Below are positions 44,605 through 54,785 of a DNA stretch of 64,000 nucleotides, one piece after another. Under the pieces are notes generated by a model. That model made no database searches. It was not told the DNA's origin and was given only the letters and a program-made list of their open reading frames with translations. The translations under genes and the position numbers were made by a program. Position 1 is the first letter of the stretch. Every line of letters begins with the position of its first letter. Source of the DNA: Clostridia bacterium (GTDB lineage Bacteria > Bacillota > Clostridia > Christensenellales > Borkfalkiaceae); contig JAGASM010000014.1 in assembly GCA_017621735.1 (NCBI GenBank), positions 1 through 64,000 on the forward strand. The letters are read 5' to 3'.

Positions 44605-45198
44605 GTGGACGTTTTTATCGAGCCGATCGGAAGATTGATGAACGAGTTCAGCAAACTTCCCGGCGTTGGCAAAAAGACGGCGCAGCGGTATGCGTATCGC
44701 GTCATCAATATGTCGGAAGCGGAAGCGCGCGCGTTTGCCGAGGCGATCGTAGACGTCAAAAAGAAGGTGCGCTACTGTTCCGTTTGCGGAAATTTCACCG
44801 AAAAGGAAGTGTGCGGGATTTGCGCGACGAGGAGCAAAAACGTTATTTGCGTTGTAAAAGAGCCGAAAGACGTCATTGCGCTTGAAAAATTGCGCGAATT
44901 TAAGGGCGTTTATCACGTATTGCACGGGGTAATCGATCCGATGAACGGTGTGTTTCCAAACGATATTCGCATCAAAGAACTTCTTTCCCGCATTGCGGAA
45001 GGGGGTGTTGAAGAGGTTATAATGGCGACGAATCCCGACGTGGAAGGAGAGGCGACGGCGATGTACGTTGCAAAACTGTTAAAACCGCTTGGTGTGAAGG
45101 TAACGCGCATTGCGCACGGCGTTCCGATCGGTTCGGAACTTGAATATACCGACGAGGTAACGCTATCGCGCGCGTTGCTCGATCGAAAACAAATGTAA
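44605..45198 (+). CDS. recR: Recombination protein RecR
   Basis: 197 residues. The GTG start follows the ybaB stop without a gap; GGGAGG lies 11 nt upstream, within the end of ybaB. An N-terminal helix-hairpin-helix ([17 protein letters not shown] near 15-32) is followed by a Cys4 zinc finger (CSVC and CGIC near 56-72), a Toprim domain (about 78-175; VVKEPKD and [12 protein letters not shown]) and the C-terminal Walker-like [20 protein letters not shown]. It acts with RecF and RecO in loading RecA at gaps. Its operon partners are dnaX and ybaB. Confidence 0.95.
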   Translation: MDVFIEPIGRLMNEFSKLPGVGKKTAQRYAYRVINMSEAEARAFAEAIVDVKKKVRYCSVCGNFTEKEVCGICATRSKNVICVVKEPKDVIALEKLREFKGVYHVLHGVIDPMNGVFPNDIRIKELLSRIAEGGVEEVIMATNPDVEGEATAMYVAKLLKPLGVKVTRIAHGVPIGSELEYTDEVTLSRALLDRKQM

Positions 45199-45209
45199 AG
45201 GAGCAAACT

Positions 45210-46181
45210 ATGAAAATTTCCGTTCTCGGTTGCGGACGATGGGGCTCGTTTATTGCGTGGTACTTGTGTAGCCGTGGAAACGAAGTCTATTCTTGGGGGC
45301 CGGAAGAGGACTATTCCTATCGCGTTTTGAAGGAAACGGGGCGCAACGAATACGTAGAACTTGACAAAAGAATTACCCTTACGTGCGACTTACAAGAAGC
45401 AGTCTGTCGCGCGGAGATTATCGTCATTTCCATCAGTTCGCAAGGACTTCGCGGATTTATGCAAAAGATCATGCAATACGACGTCAAAGATAAGACGTTT
45501 GTCCTTTGCATGAAGGGCGTTGAGGTGGAAACGGGCAAACGCCTTTCCGAGGTCTTGGTGGAAAGCGGGGTGTCAAAGCAAAAAATTGCCGTTTGGGTTG
45601 GGCCTGGGCACATTCAAAGTTTTGTGGAAGGGATTCCTAACTGTATGGTGATCGATTCGGAAAACGAGGGGTTAAAAATGCACCTCGTCGATTCGTTTAA
45701 GAGCGAACTCATTCGCTTTTATTACGGCAACGATTTGATCGGTACGGAACTTGGCGCGGCGGCAAAAAACGTTATGGGAATTGCAGCGGGCATCTTGGAC
45801 GTCGTGTGTGTTCCGTTAAAAGGGCCGTTGATGGCGCGCGGGGCAAGAGAGGTTGCCCGTCTTATCAAAGCGGCGGGCGGAAACGAACTTTCCGCATACG
45901 GACTTGCGCATCTCGGCGATTATGAAACGACGCTTTTTTCTCCCTATTCGCACAACCGTCAATACGGCGAATCGTTGGCGAAAGGGGAACGGTTCGAAAA
46001 GTTGGCGGAAGGGGTAGCAACCTCGAAAGCGATGAAATTACTCGGCGAAAGGTACGGCGTTGAACTTCCTATCACCAACGCAGTATATAACGTTTGTTAC
46101 GGAAGCGGGAATGATAAAGAGCGTTGCAAGGAAGAAATCGGCGCACTTTTCACACGGAGTACTAAATTTGAACTCGAATAA
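45210..46181 (+). CDS. gpsA: Glycerol-3-phosphate dehydrogenase [NAD(P)+]
   Basis: 323 residues. AAAGGAG precedes the ATG. The Rossmann motif GCGRWGSFIAWYL is at about 7-19. VGPGHIQSFVEGIP near 131 stands for the family motif SGPSFA, with a His-Ile instead of Ser-Phe, so it is a divergent GpsA. The C-terminal domain has the catalytic Lys in ELGAAAKNVMGIAAG near 185 and LAHLGDYETTLFSPYSHNRQYGESL near 232. It reduces dihydroxyacetone phosphate to sn-glycerol-3-phosphate for lipids. It is the last gene of the mrnC operon, followed by the 20-bp motif and a terminator. Confidence 0.88.
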   Translation: MKISVLGCGRWGSFIAWYLCSRGNEVYSWGPEEDYSYRVLKETGRNEYVELDKRITLTCDLQEAVCRAEIIVISISSQGLRGFMQKIMQYDVKDKTFVLCMKGVEVETGKRLSEVLVESGVSKQKIAVWVGPGHIQSFVEGIPNCMVIDSENEGLKMHLVDSFKSELIRFYYGNDLIGTELGAAAKNVMGIAAGILDVVCVPLKGPLMARGAREVARLIKAAGGNELSAYGLAHLGDYETTLFSPYSHNRQYGESLAKGERFEKLAEGVATSKAMKLLGERYGVELPITNAVYNVCYGSGNDKERCKEEIGALFTRSTKFELE

Positions 46182-46182
46182 T

Positions 46183-46202
46183 AGTACTATGTTAGACATA
46201 AT
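46183..46202 (+). repeat. 20-bp intergenic motif, copy 2
   Basis: AGTACTATGTTAGACATAAT begins 1 nt after the gpsA stop and ends 8 nt before the terminator stem. It contains TATGT-TAG-ACATA. Same orientation relative to transcription as the other two copies. Confidence 0.75.
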
Positions 46203-46210
46203 GAAAGAAA

Positions 46211-46246
46211 AAACGCCTTAATCTCCCCGATTAAAGCGTTTTTTTA
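46211..46246 (+). terminator. Terminator of the mrnC-gpsA operon
   Basis: AAACGCCTTAATC and GATTAAAGCGTTT form a 13-bp stem with one mismatch around loop TCCCC, followed by TTTT. Confidence 0.85.
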
Positions 46247-46275
46247 TAAAAAACCTCACCCTGAAAAGGATGAGG
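46247..46275 (-). terminator. Terminator of the tRNA-Val genes
   Basis: On the minus strand CCTCATCC and GGGTGAGG pair (one G-T) around loop TTTTCA, followed by TTTTTTAT. Confidence 0.75.
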
Positions 46276-46279
46276 TAAG

Positions 46280-46356
<77 letters not shown>

Positions 46357-46370
46357 GATTTAGATATGAG

Positions 46371-46393
46371 AAAAGAGGGCAAAGCCCTCTTTT
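46371..46393. terminator. Hairpin between the two tRNA-Val genes
   Basis: AAAAGAGGGC and GCCCTCTTTT form a 10-bp perfect stem with loop AAA. It may be a partial terminator or a processing signal, since no separate promoter is seen for tRNA-Val(CAC). Confidence 0.6.
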
Positions 46394-46396
46394 GAA

Positions 46397-46473
<77 letters not shown>

Positions 46474-46486
46474 GCAAAGCCTATTT

Positions 46487-46515
46487 ATCATAACCGAAAT
46501 AAAAGAGAATGTCAA
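46487..46515 (-). promoter_or_regulatory. Promoter of the tRNA-Val genes
   Basis: On the minus strand TTGACA (46515-46510) and TATGAT (46492-46487) are 17 nt apart, 13 nt before the tRNA 5' end. Confidence 0.85.
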
Positions 46516-46608
46516 GCGATAAAAGGGAATATTTTCATATTTTTTATAAAAATTCTTTCCTAATCAAATGTGTTTGAAAAAGGCGGCAGATTGCCTTATG
46601 AGGGAGTC

Positions 46609-47217
46609 ATGGCAGAACGGTTGAAAATTTCATTGTTGAATGGCGAACGGGAATTTACGGTGCGGTTTGTCATTGAAAAGGACGGCAAGCATGCGACGTG
46701 TGCGCTTCCGACTTCGTATGACGAGGTGGATGCGTTTTTGATATCGGTGCGTCGCTTTCTCGCTGGGGCGTACGACGACGAGGCGACGATTTTGTTTGCG
46801 GGTGTAGAAGTCGTTTTGATACCTGATAACAAAACCGTTTGTTTTCGTTTTGACAACGCCACCGTCAAAATGGACGGGCGGGAAGCGGGGGAACTGTCCC
46901 TTGCGCTTCGTAGCCAACTTGAAAGTTGCGGCGTCCGCGACGAAAGTGGGGAAGAAAAATATCGGTTTGTCGGCGTTTCTCCGCGCGGTAACCGCGGTTG
47001 TTATTACTGGTATCTTGATCCGACCTTTTCCGTTTGCGAGGGGGATTACGTTTGGGTTAAGATGGGACGGCACAATACCGAGCAAGTCGTCTACGTCGAC
47101 GGGATTCGTCGGTGTGGCGAGGAAAACGTTCCTTATCCCGTTCAACGTGCGAAACACGTTTTGCGCAAGGCAACGGAAAGGGAAATTTGCGACTATCAGT
47201 CGAAATATGAATCATGA
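46609..47217 (+). CDS. Unknown protein with beta-rich C-terminal domain
   Basis: 202 residues from ATG 46609, with GAGGGA about 5 nt upstream. I do not recognise a family with confidence. The first 115 residues are mixed and charged. From about 118 to 190 the pattern FVGVSPRGNRGCYYWYLDPTFSVCEGDYVWVKMG, then VVYVDGIRRC and VLRKATE, resembles the short KOW/PriA-N-like beta domains in which a GDxVxV motif follows a YxYxD motif (DUF5839-like). This suggests a nucleic-acid or protein binding module, which is inference only. It has no operon partners: tRNA genes lie upstream on the other strand and groEL downstream on the other strand. Confidence 0.7.
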   Translation: MAERLKISLLNGEREFTVRFVIEKDGKHATCALPTSYDEVDAFLISVRRFLAGAYDDEATILFAGVEVVLIPDNKTVCFRFDNATVKMDGREAGELSLALRSQLESCGVRDESGEEKYRFVGVSPRGNRGCYYWYLDPTFSVCEGDYVWVKMGRHNTEQVVYVDGIRRCGEENVPYPVQRAKHVLRKATEREICDYQSKYES

Positions 47218-47300
47218 CGAAACCTCCTGTGTTTTTTATTTGTGATCGGCAAACGCACTTGATTGTAACGCAGTAGAATTACTTTCGATAAAAGCAACAA

Positions 47301-47338
47301 AAAAACCGTCAAAGCGTGGTGCTTTGACGGTTTTTTTG
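47301..47338. terminator. Bidirectional terminator of groESL
   Basis: AAAAACCGTCAAAGC and GCTTTGACGGTTTTT form a 15-bp perfect stem with loop GTGGT, flanked by A and T runs. It serves groEL and the convergent unknown gene. Confidence 0.9.
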
Positions 47339-47344
47339 GAAAGA

Positions 47345-49274
<1,930 letters not shown>

Positions 49275-49286
49275 AACCTCCTAAAT

Positions 49287-49313
49287 TTAGCACTGTTTTT
49301 CCGTGTTTGCTAA
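49287..49313 (-). promoter_or_regulatory. CIRCE operator (HrcA site) of groESL
   Basis: TTAGCACTG, a 9-nt spacer and GTTTGCTAA compare with the CIRCE consensus TTAGCACTC-N9-GAGTGCTAA: 8/9 and 7/9 matches and the exact spacer. It lies between the promoter and the groES ribosome site, where CIRCE works as operator and in the mRNA leader. Confidence 0.85.
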
Positions 49314-49323
49314 TTTCTACTTT

Positions 49324-49351
49324 ATTATAAACACATTCTCATAAAAGTCAA
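49324..49351 (-). promoter_or_regulatory. groESL promoter
   Basis: On the minus strand TTGACT (49351-49346) and TATAAT (49329-49324) are 16 nt apart, ending 11 bp before CIRCE. Confidence 0.8.
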
Positions 49352-49415
49352 ACAATATCAGCGAAAAAAATTTCCTCTTTTTTCCAAAAAGCAAAAAGAG
49401 AATAAATCATGAAGA

Positions 49416-49444
49416 TTGACAAACGCGCGGGCATGTGGTATAAT
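49416..49444 (+). promoter_or_regulatory. Promoter of the dCMP deaminase gene
   Basis: TTGACA (49416-49421) and TATAAT (49439-49444) are 17 nt apart, with an extended -10 TG. An in-frame ATG at 49450 lies 5 nt after the -10 box; the more likely start is at 49465. Confidence 0.85.
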
Positions 49445-49464
49445 TTCAAATGAGGTATTATAAT

Positions 49465-49908
49465 ATGGATAAGTGGGATCAAAGATTTATGCACCTCACC
49501 GAAGAGGTGGGTGGTTGGGCGAGTTGTATTCGCCGTAAAGTAGGAGCGATCATCGTACGCGACAAGCGCGTTATGACGACGGGGTACAACGGTGCGCCCG
49601 CGGGGATTTCTTCTTGTATCGACAGGGGGGAATGTCTTCGCGAGATCAATCACATTCCGAGCGGAACGCACGCCGAACTTTGCTATGCGGCGCATGCAGA
49701 ACAAAACGCGATCATTCAAGCGGCGAAGTACGGCGTAAACATCAACGGGGCGACGTTATATTGTACCCACCAGCCGTGCGTGATATGTGCAAAAATGATC
49801 ATCAATTCGGGGATTTCCCGCGTCGTCTATAAAGAGGGGTATCCCGACGAATTTTCCATGCGTTTGTTTGCGGAAGCGGGGACGCAGGTAGAAAAATACG
49901 AGGAGTAA
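49465..49908 (+). CDS. Deoxycytidylate deaminase (ComEB-like)
   Basis: 147 residues from ATG 49465, which has GAGG (49452-49455) 9 nt upstream. An alternative ATG at 49450 would sit at the transcription start and add five residues. The zinc cytidine deaminase site is complete: HAEQNAIIQ (His and catalytic Glu) near 74 and PCVICAKM near 101. CIRRKVGAIIV near 20 and TGYNGAPAG near 42 match dCMP deaminases. It converts dCMP to dUMP for thymidylate synthesis. It is followed after 3 nt by the cyclophilin gene. Confidence 0.92.
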   Translation: MDKWDQRFMHLTEEVGGWASCIRRKVGAIIVRDKRVMTTGYNGAPAGISSCIDRGECLREINHIPSGTHAELCYAAHAEQNAIIQAAKYGVNINGATLYCTHQPCVICAKMIINSGISRVVYKEGYPDEFSMRLFAEAGTQVEKYEE

Positions 49909-49911
49909 ATT

Positions 49912-50430
49912 ATGAGCAATCCAATCGTTACCTTTGAAATGGCAAACGGGGGCGTTTTCCGCGCCGAACTGTATCCCGAAGTTGCGCCGAACACCGTAAA
50001 TAACTTTATTTACCTTGTCAAAAAAGGATTTTACAACGGAATTATTTTCCACAGAGTTATCGAAGGCTTTATGATCCAAGGGGGAGATCCCAAGGGCATC
50101 GGAACGGGCGGCCCCGGGTATAGCATTAAGGGGGAATTTACGCAAAACGGCGTCAAAAATCCGTTAAAACATACGCGCGGCGTGCTTTCTATGGCGCGCG
50201 CTATGCACCCCGATTCGGCGGGTTCGCAGTTTTTCGTCATGCACGAGGACGCGCCTTATTTGGACGGACAGTACGCATCATTCGGCAAGGTGATCGAGGG
50301 AATGGACGTCGTCGATCAAATTGCAACGACCAAGACGGATTTCCGCGATAAACCGATGGAAGAGCAAAAAATGGCAAACGTTACCGTCGATACGTTTGGG
50401 GTGGAATATCCCGCGCCCAAAATGGTATAA
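49912..50430 (+). CDS. Peptidyl-prolyl cis-trans isomerase, cyclophilin type
   Basis: 172 residues. A short GAGG site is followed by the ATG. The cyclophilin core is present: NTVNNFIYLVKKGFYNG, FHRVIEGFMIQGGDP near 46 with the catalytic Arg, AGSQFFVMHEDAPYLDGQYASFGKV near 103 and the closing GMDVVDQIA. There is no signal peptide, so it is cytoplasmic. It catalyses proline isomerisation in folding. It stands between dCMP deaminase and purB in one transcription unit. Confidence 0.95.
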   Translation: MSNPIVTFEMANGGVFRAELYPEVAPNTVNNFIYLVKKGFYNGIIFHRVIEGFMIQGGDPKGIGTGGPGYSIKGEFTQNGVKNPLKHTRGVLSMARAMHPDSAGSQFFVMHEDAPYLDGQYASFGKVIEGMDVVDQIATTKTDFRDKPMEEQKMANVTVDTFGVEYPAPKMV

Positions 50431-50439
50431 GGAGAACAA

Positions 50440-51876
50440 ATGACCGACCATAGCATTTATGAAAATCCCTTAAATACCCGTTACGCAAGCAGGGAAATGC
50501 AAGAAAATTTCGGCGACGAAAAGCGTTTTCGTCTTTGGAGAAAACTTTGGCTTGCGCTTGCGGAATCGGAAAAGGAGTTGGGGCTTCCCATTTCGGATGA
50601 ACAAATCGCCGAAATGAAGGCGCACCTTGACGATATCGATTTTGAAAAGGCCGCCGCCTACGAAAAAGAAGTGCGGCACGACGTTATGGCGCACGTGCAT
50701 ACGTTTGGGGACGCGGCGCCTTCCGCCCGCCCGATCATTCACTTGGGGGCGACGAGTTGCTACGTCGACTGCAACGCGGAACTCATCATCATCAAAGACG
50801 GGCTTGACATTATTTTGCGCAAACTCGTCAACGTGATGGAAAAATTAAAGAATTTTGCGTTGAAATATAAGGACGTTCCCACCCTCGGCTTTACGCATTT
50901 GCAACCTGCGCAGTTGACTACGGTAGGCAAGCGCGCAACCCTTTGGCTGCAAGACCTCATGATGGATTATGAGAATTTGCTTTCTCTCTTTGCGCATTTC
51001 CGCCTTCGCGGGGTTAAGGGCACGACGGGAACGCAGGCTTCCTTCATGGAATTGTTTGAAGGGGACGAGGCGAAGGTCAAAGCGCTTCAAGAGAAGGTGC
51101 TTGAAAAACTCGGCTACGACAGGGCGTATCCCGTAACGGGGCAAACTTATCCGAGAAAATTTGATTATAACGTTTTGTGCGTTCTTTCGCAAATCGCGCA
51201 AAGCGCGTACAAATTCAGCAACGATATCCGTATTCTGCAAAATATGAAAGAGGTGGAAGAGCCGTTTGGGAAAAAGCAGATCGGATCTTCCGCAATGGCG
51301 TATAAACGCAATCCGATGCGCTCCGAGCGCATGGGGGCGCTTTGCCGCTTTGTAATTTCCTTGCCGATGAACAGCGCGGTAACCGCGTCGACGCAATGGT
51401 TTGAGCGCACGCTCGACGACTCGGCAAACCGCCGTATCGTCAACGCGCAGGCGTTCCTCGCGGTGGACGCGATTTTGAACATTTACATGAACGTTTCCGA
51501 CAATCTCGTCGTATACGAAAAAGTAATTGCAAAGCACGTTGCGCAAGAACTTCCGTTTATGGCGACGGAAAACATTATCATGGACTGCGTCAAGGCGGGA
51601 GGGGATCGGCAAGATCTTCACGAGCGTATCCGCGTCCTTTCGATGGAAGCGGGCAAGCGCGTCAAGCAAGAAGGCGGGGAAAATAACCTCATCGATTTGA
51701 TCAAGGCGGACGCTTTGTTTGCGCCCGTACACGACCGACTTGACGAACTTCTCGACGGGAAGAACTTCGTCGGACGTGCGCCTTCGCAGACGGTTGAATT
51801 TATTCAATCGGAAATCATGCCGATTTTGGAACGCCATTCGTCCCTTTTGGGGGAATCGGGAGAATTGCGCGTATAA
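50440..51876 (+). CDS. purB: Adenylosuccinate lyase
   Basis: 478 residues. AAGGAG precedes the ATG. The fumarase/aspartase signature SSAMAYKRNPMRSERM is near 285-300 and holds the mobile catalytic Ser loop. HLGATSCYVDCNAEL near 102 and TLGFTHLQPAQLTTVGKR near 148 hold the catalytic His and substrate contacts. It acts twice in purine synthesis: SAICAR to AICAR, and adenylosuccinate to AMP. No other pur gene is nearby. It is co-directional with the cyclophilin gene (9-nt gap) and with galE (52-nt gap). Confidence 0.95.
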   Translation: MTDHSIYENPLNTRYASREMQENFGDEKRFRLWRKLWLALAESEKELGLPISDEQIAEMKAHLDDIDFEKAAAYEKEVRHDVMAHVHTFGDAAPSARPIIHLGATSCYVDCNAELIIIKDGLDIILRKLVNVMEKLKNFALKYKDVPTLGFTHLQPAQLTTVGKRATLWLQDLMMDYENLLSLFAHFRLRGVKGTTGTQASFMELFEGDEAKVKALQEKVLEKLGYDRAYPVTGQTYPRKFDYNVLCVLSQIAQSAYKFSNDIRILQNMKEVEEPFGKKQIGSSAMAYKRNPMRSERMGALCRFVISLPMNSAVTASTQWFERTLDDSANRRIVNAQAFLAVDAILNIYMNVSDNLVVYEKVIAKHVAQELPFMATENIIMDCVKAGGDRQDLHERIRVLSMEAGKRVKQEGGENNLIDLIKADALFAPVHDRLDELLDGKNFVGRAPSQTVEFIQSEIMPILERHSSLLGESGELRV

Positions 51877-51928
51877 ATGTTCAAATTAGGGATTGAAAGA
51901 GGGAAATATCGTTTAAGGAGTGTAAATT

Positions 51929-52939
51929 ATGAAGGTACTTGTTACGGGCGGAGCGGGATATATCGGATCTCACACCGTCGTAGAACTGTTGAACGAGGGG
52001 TTTGAGGTCGTCGTCGTCGACAATCTCGTCAACTCCAACGAAGAATCGCTTCGTCGCGTTGCGAAGATCACGGGGGTAGAAGTTCCCTTTTATCAAAAGG
52101 ACGTGCGCGACCGTTCGGCGCTCGAACAAATTTTTTCCGAACACAAGATTGATTGGGTAATTCACTTCGCGGGGTTAAAAGCGGTAGGCGAAAGCGTAAG
52201 AAAACCGCTTGAATACTACGATAACAACCTTGTTTCGACGTTTGTTCTCCTCGACGTGATGCGCAATCACGGCGTAAAGAATTTTGTATTTTCCTCTTCG
52301 GCAACCGTATACGGCTCGCCCGAGCGGCTTCCGCTCGACGAAGATTGCCGTCTTTCCACGACAAACCCGTATGGCGCGACCAAACTCATGCAAGAGGATA
52401 TTTTGAAAGACCTTTGGGTATCCGATCACGAATGGAATATCGCGCTTTTGCGCTATTTCAATCCCGTCGGCGCGCATGAAAGCGGGTTGATCGGGGAAGA
52501 TCCAAAGGGGATTCCTAACAACCTCATGCCGTACGTCGCGCAGGTGGCAAGCGGGAAACTTGCACAGATTGGCGTATTCGGAAACGATTATCCCACGCCC
52601 GACGGAACGGGGGTGCGCGATTACATTCACGTCGTCGACCTTGCAAAGGGGCACGTCGCTGCGATCAAAGGCTTAAAAGAGTGCGGAGTTCATATTTACA
52701 ATCTCGGCACGGGCATCGGGTATAGCGTGCTCGATATGATTCATGCGTTTGAAAAAGCGTGCGGAAAACAACTTCCTTACGTCATCAAAGACCGCCGTCC
52801 CGGCGACGTCGCCGCATGCTACGCCACGAGTGCGAAAGCGGAAAAGGAACTTGGTTGGAAGGCGCAATTCGACTTGGAAAGAATGTGCCGCGATCAATGG
52901 AATTGGCAAAAAAACAATCCGAACGGCTATGATCAATAA
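51929..52939 (+). CDS. galE: UDP-glucose 4-epimerase
   Basis: 336 residues, the normal length. AAGGAGTG precedes the ATG. The NAD-binding motif [12 protein letters not shown] is at 6-17, the catalytic Ser in SSSATVYG near 121-128 and the Tyr-Lys pair in [10 protein letters not shown] near 145-154. [18 protein letters not shown] and [11 protein letters not shown] complete the UDP-sugar site. It interconverts UDP-galactose and UDP-glucose; galT and galK lie 3 kb downstream. The 20-bp motif and a terminator follow. Confidence 0.96.
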   Translation: MKVLVTGGAGYIGSHTVVELLNEGFEVVVVDNLVNSNEESLRRVAKITGVEVPFYQKDVRDRSALEQIFSEHKIDWVIHFAGLKAVGESVRKPLEYYDNNLVSTFVLLDVMRNHGVKNFVFSSSATVYGSPERLPLDEDCRLSTTNPYGATKLMQEDILKDLWVSDHEWNIALLRYFNPVGAHESGLIGEDPKGIPNNLMPYVAQVASGKLAQIGVFGNDYPTPDGTGVRDYIHVVDLAKGHVAAIKGLKECGVHIYNLGTGIGYSVLDMIHAFEKACGKQLPYVIKDRRPGDVAACYATSAKAEKELGWKAQFDLERMCRDQWNWQKNNPNGYDQ

Positions 52940-52947
52940 TTTTTCAT

Positions 52948-52967
52948 AGTACTATGTCAAACATAAT
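52948..52967 (+). repeat. 20-bp intergenic motif, copy 3
   Basis: AGTACTATGTCAAACATAAT lies 8 nt after the galE stop and 4 nt before its terminator stem, with the inner repeat TATGT-CAA-ACATA. Confidence 0.75.
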
Positions 52968-52971
52968 AAGC

Positions 52972-53001
52972 AAAAAACACGGCATTTTTGCCGTGTTTTT
53001 T
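52972..53001 (+). terminator. Terminator of galE
   Basis: AAAAAACACGGCA and TGCCGTGTTTTTT form a 13-bp perfect stem with loop TTTT. Confidence 0.9.
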
Positions 53002-53035
53002 GTCATATAGGGCACGTTTTTATAAAATTATTTGA

Positions 53036-53085
53036 TATAATACAACTGTTCCCGCGGGGCGAATCCCGGAGCGTTCTTGCGGGAA
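53036..53085 (+). promoter_or_regulatory. -10 box and GC-rich leader hairpin of the tail-like gene
   Basis: TATAAT at 53036-53041 lacks a clear -35 box. The leader then folds: TTCCCGC (53049-53055) pairs with GCGGGAA (53079-53085), followed by TTTT, so it may act as an attenuator. Confidence 0.45.
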
Positions 53086-53111
53086 TTTTCCCGGAAATTT
53101 ACGGAGGTTAT

Positions 53112-54455
53112 ATGTCAAATACAATTCATATTGCCGTTCAAGGCAAAATTGCCTCGACGGATTTTTCCGACGTCGTTACCCGCAATACGGGGTATACCCT
53201 TTGCTTTGCGTTCGACGAGGAATGGGAGGCGTTTCCCGAACGTGTTGCGGTTGCCGCGTGGGAAGGCGGTGCGTCGGAAGTCTTTTTTCGTGGGAACGAA
53301 TGTCAAATGCCGTCGATTGATTGCGACGGCGGAACCGTCCTTGTCGGCGTTTACGCAATCAGTCAAAACGAGCGGATTGCCTCGTCGTACGTGCGGCTTG
53401 CTACGCTTACGGGGGCGCAGTCGATCCCGAGCGTTGGAAAAAGAGAACTGTTGCACGAACAAATATTGAACTTTTTGTCTGAGCGCGACTGGTCGGTTTT
53501 CGACAATAAAGTGCAGGCGGGAACGTATTCGTCTTTGACCGTAAACGAAAAGGGGCTTGTTGTGCGCGGGGAAAACGCCGTTGAGGTGGGCGAAACGCCG
53601 TCGGAAAAATTAGCGGACGGCGGGTTGTTCGTTTGTAATGCGAGTGAAACGAGTAAACTCTACCGCAAAAAGGACGGAGAACTCATTCCGATTGCGCTTG
53701 AAACTTCGCGCCTTCCGAGTGCATTAAAGGTAGGAGAAAAGTCGTTTGACGGGAGCGAAGAGATGCAACTGACAAAGTCCGATTTGGGGCTAGCGTCCGC
53801 CTACGTTCCCAAGGGGAGTTGCTCCTTTTCCGCCCTGCCTACGCCCGTTTCTTCGATGATCGGATTCGTTTACAACGTAACGGACGCCTTTGAAACGGAC
53901 GCGCGGTTTTTAGAAGGCGTGGGGAAGAGTTATCCGAGTGGGACGAACGTCGTCGTGGCGGAACGTCAAGGTAGTTATTATTACGACGTTTTGGGCGGAT
54001 TTGTGGACCTTTCGTCCTATGCGTTGAAATCGGAGGCGTCCCCGCTTTCGGCATATCCCGTCGGAAGCATCTATCTTTCCGTCAACAGCACGTCGCCTTC
54101 GCAACTGTTCGGCGGGGTGTGGGAACGGCTTACCAACCGTTTCTTGATCGGCGCAGGCGGTTCGTATTCAGCGGGAACGGTGGGAGGAAATACATCTGTT
54201 TCACACTCGCACGAGGCGGGTTCGTTGGTTTCGCTTATGGAGGCAGCGGGAAGTGCAAACGGGGGCGGGATTTCTTACCTTGAAAAGAAAGCGCCCGCCG
54301 TTTGGAGCGCAAATTATCAAGTAAAAGGGGCGGATTATTCGGCTTTAAGCAAAGATTACGCCAACGGAGTCGTGGTTGCCGGAAGCACCGAGAAGACGTC
54401 GGTATCGGTTATGCCGCCTTATTTAGCGGTGTATATGTGGAAACGAACGGCATAA
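53112..54455 (+). CDS. Phage tail/baseplate-like receptor-binding protein
   Basis: 447 residues. ACGGAGG precedes the ATG. An N-terminal beta-rich domain (about 1-100; VVTRNTGYTLCFAFDEEWEAF) resembles the N-terminal attachment modules of phage baseplate proteins, at low certainty. Residues about 315-447 match the tail-collar/T4 gp10 C-terminal type: YPVGSIYLSV, PSQLFGGVWERL, FLIGAGGSYSAGT, SHSHEAG and the closing VMPPYLAVYMWKRTA. No capsid, terminase, integrase or other phage gene is present, so it is an orphan: a domesticated gene, a decayed prophage remnant or part of a dispersed tailocin. It has its own promoter region and terminator. Confidence 0.75.
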   Translation: MSNTIHIAVQGKIASTDFSDVVTRNTGYTLCFAFDEEWEAFPERVAVAAWEGGASEVFFRGNECQMPSIDCDGGTVLVGVYAISQNERIASSYVRLATLTGAQSIPSVGKRELLHEQILNFLSERDWSVFDNKVQAGTYSSLTVNEKGLVVRGENAVEVGETPSEKLADGGLFVCNASETSKLYRKKDGELIPIALETSRLPSALKVGEKSFDGSEEMQLTKSDLGLASAYVPKGSCSFSALPTPVSSMIGFVYNVTDAFETDARFLEGVGKSYPSGTNVVVAERQGSYYYDVLGGFVDLSSYALKSEASPLSAYPVGSIYLSVNSTSPSQLFGGVWERLTNRFLIGAGGSYSAGTVGGNTSVSHSHEAGSLVSLMEAAGSANGGGISYLEKKAPAVWSANYQVKGADYSALSKDYANGVVVAGSTEKTSVSVMPPYLAVYMWKRTA

Positions 54456-54459
54456 AAAA

Positions 54460-54494
54460 AGCGATGCGGAATTCCGCATCGCTTCTATTTTTTT
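54460..54494 (+). terminator. Terminator of the tail-like gene
   Basis: A 24-bp perfect palindrome (54460-54483; arms AGCGATGCGGAA and TTCCGCATCGCT) is followed by CTATTTTTTT. Confidence 0.85.
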
Positions 54495-54509
54495 ACGCAA
54501 ACTGACGGT

Positions 54510-54785
54510 ATGAAATACGAAAAAAGATGTGTGGAAGTCATAGCGCGATTTTTTGAAGAGGGGGGAATGCGCCCGTTGAGTATTCGGATGCAAGACGGCA
54601 TGACGTACGCCGTCGAGCGCGTTCGCTTTTGCGAGCGTTCTCCGAGTGAAGTCGGGGCGATTTTGCCCGTTCGGTACACCGTCGTCGTCGAAGGAAGGGA
54701 GTTGCAACTCTTCTACGAGCCGTCCAAAGAGCAATGGTTTTATCAAGTTCCTTGTTTTACGGGAGGAGGGGTAGGAGATTCGTAA
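54510..54785 (+). CDS. Small conserved protein of unknown function
   Basis: 91 residues. The composition and order RPLSIRMQDGMTYAVERVRF, then GAILPVRYTVVVEGRELQLFYE and WFYQV, match a small protein family I remember from Clostridia (a compact beta domain with the pattern DGxxYxIDRV, RYTCxIxGxExxLFYE, RWFVE), function unknown. No ribosome site is seen before ATG 54510 and no good promoter, as a terminator ends only 15 bp upstream, so the start is uncertain. Its 3' end overlaps the convergent AraC gene by 43 bp. Confidence 0.55.
   Translation: MKYEKRCVEVIARFFEEGGMRPLSIRMQDGMTYAVERVRFCERSPSEVGAILPVRYTVVVEGRELQLFYEPSKEQWFYQVPCFTGGGVGDS

Noticed and set aside
53112-54455. A prophage at this position
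   Set aside because: Only one phage-like gene is present, flanked by galE and a gal operon regulator, with no integrase, att repeats, lysis or packaging genes.
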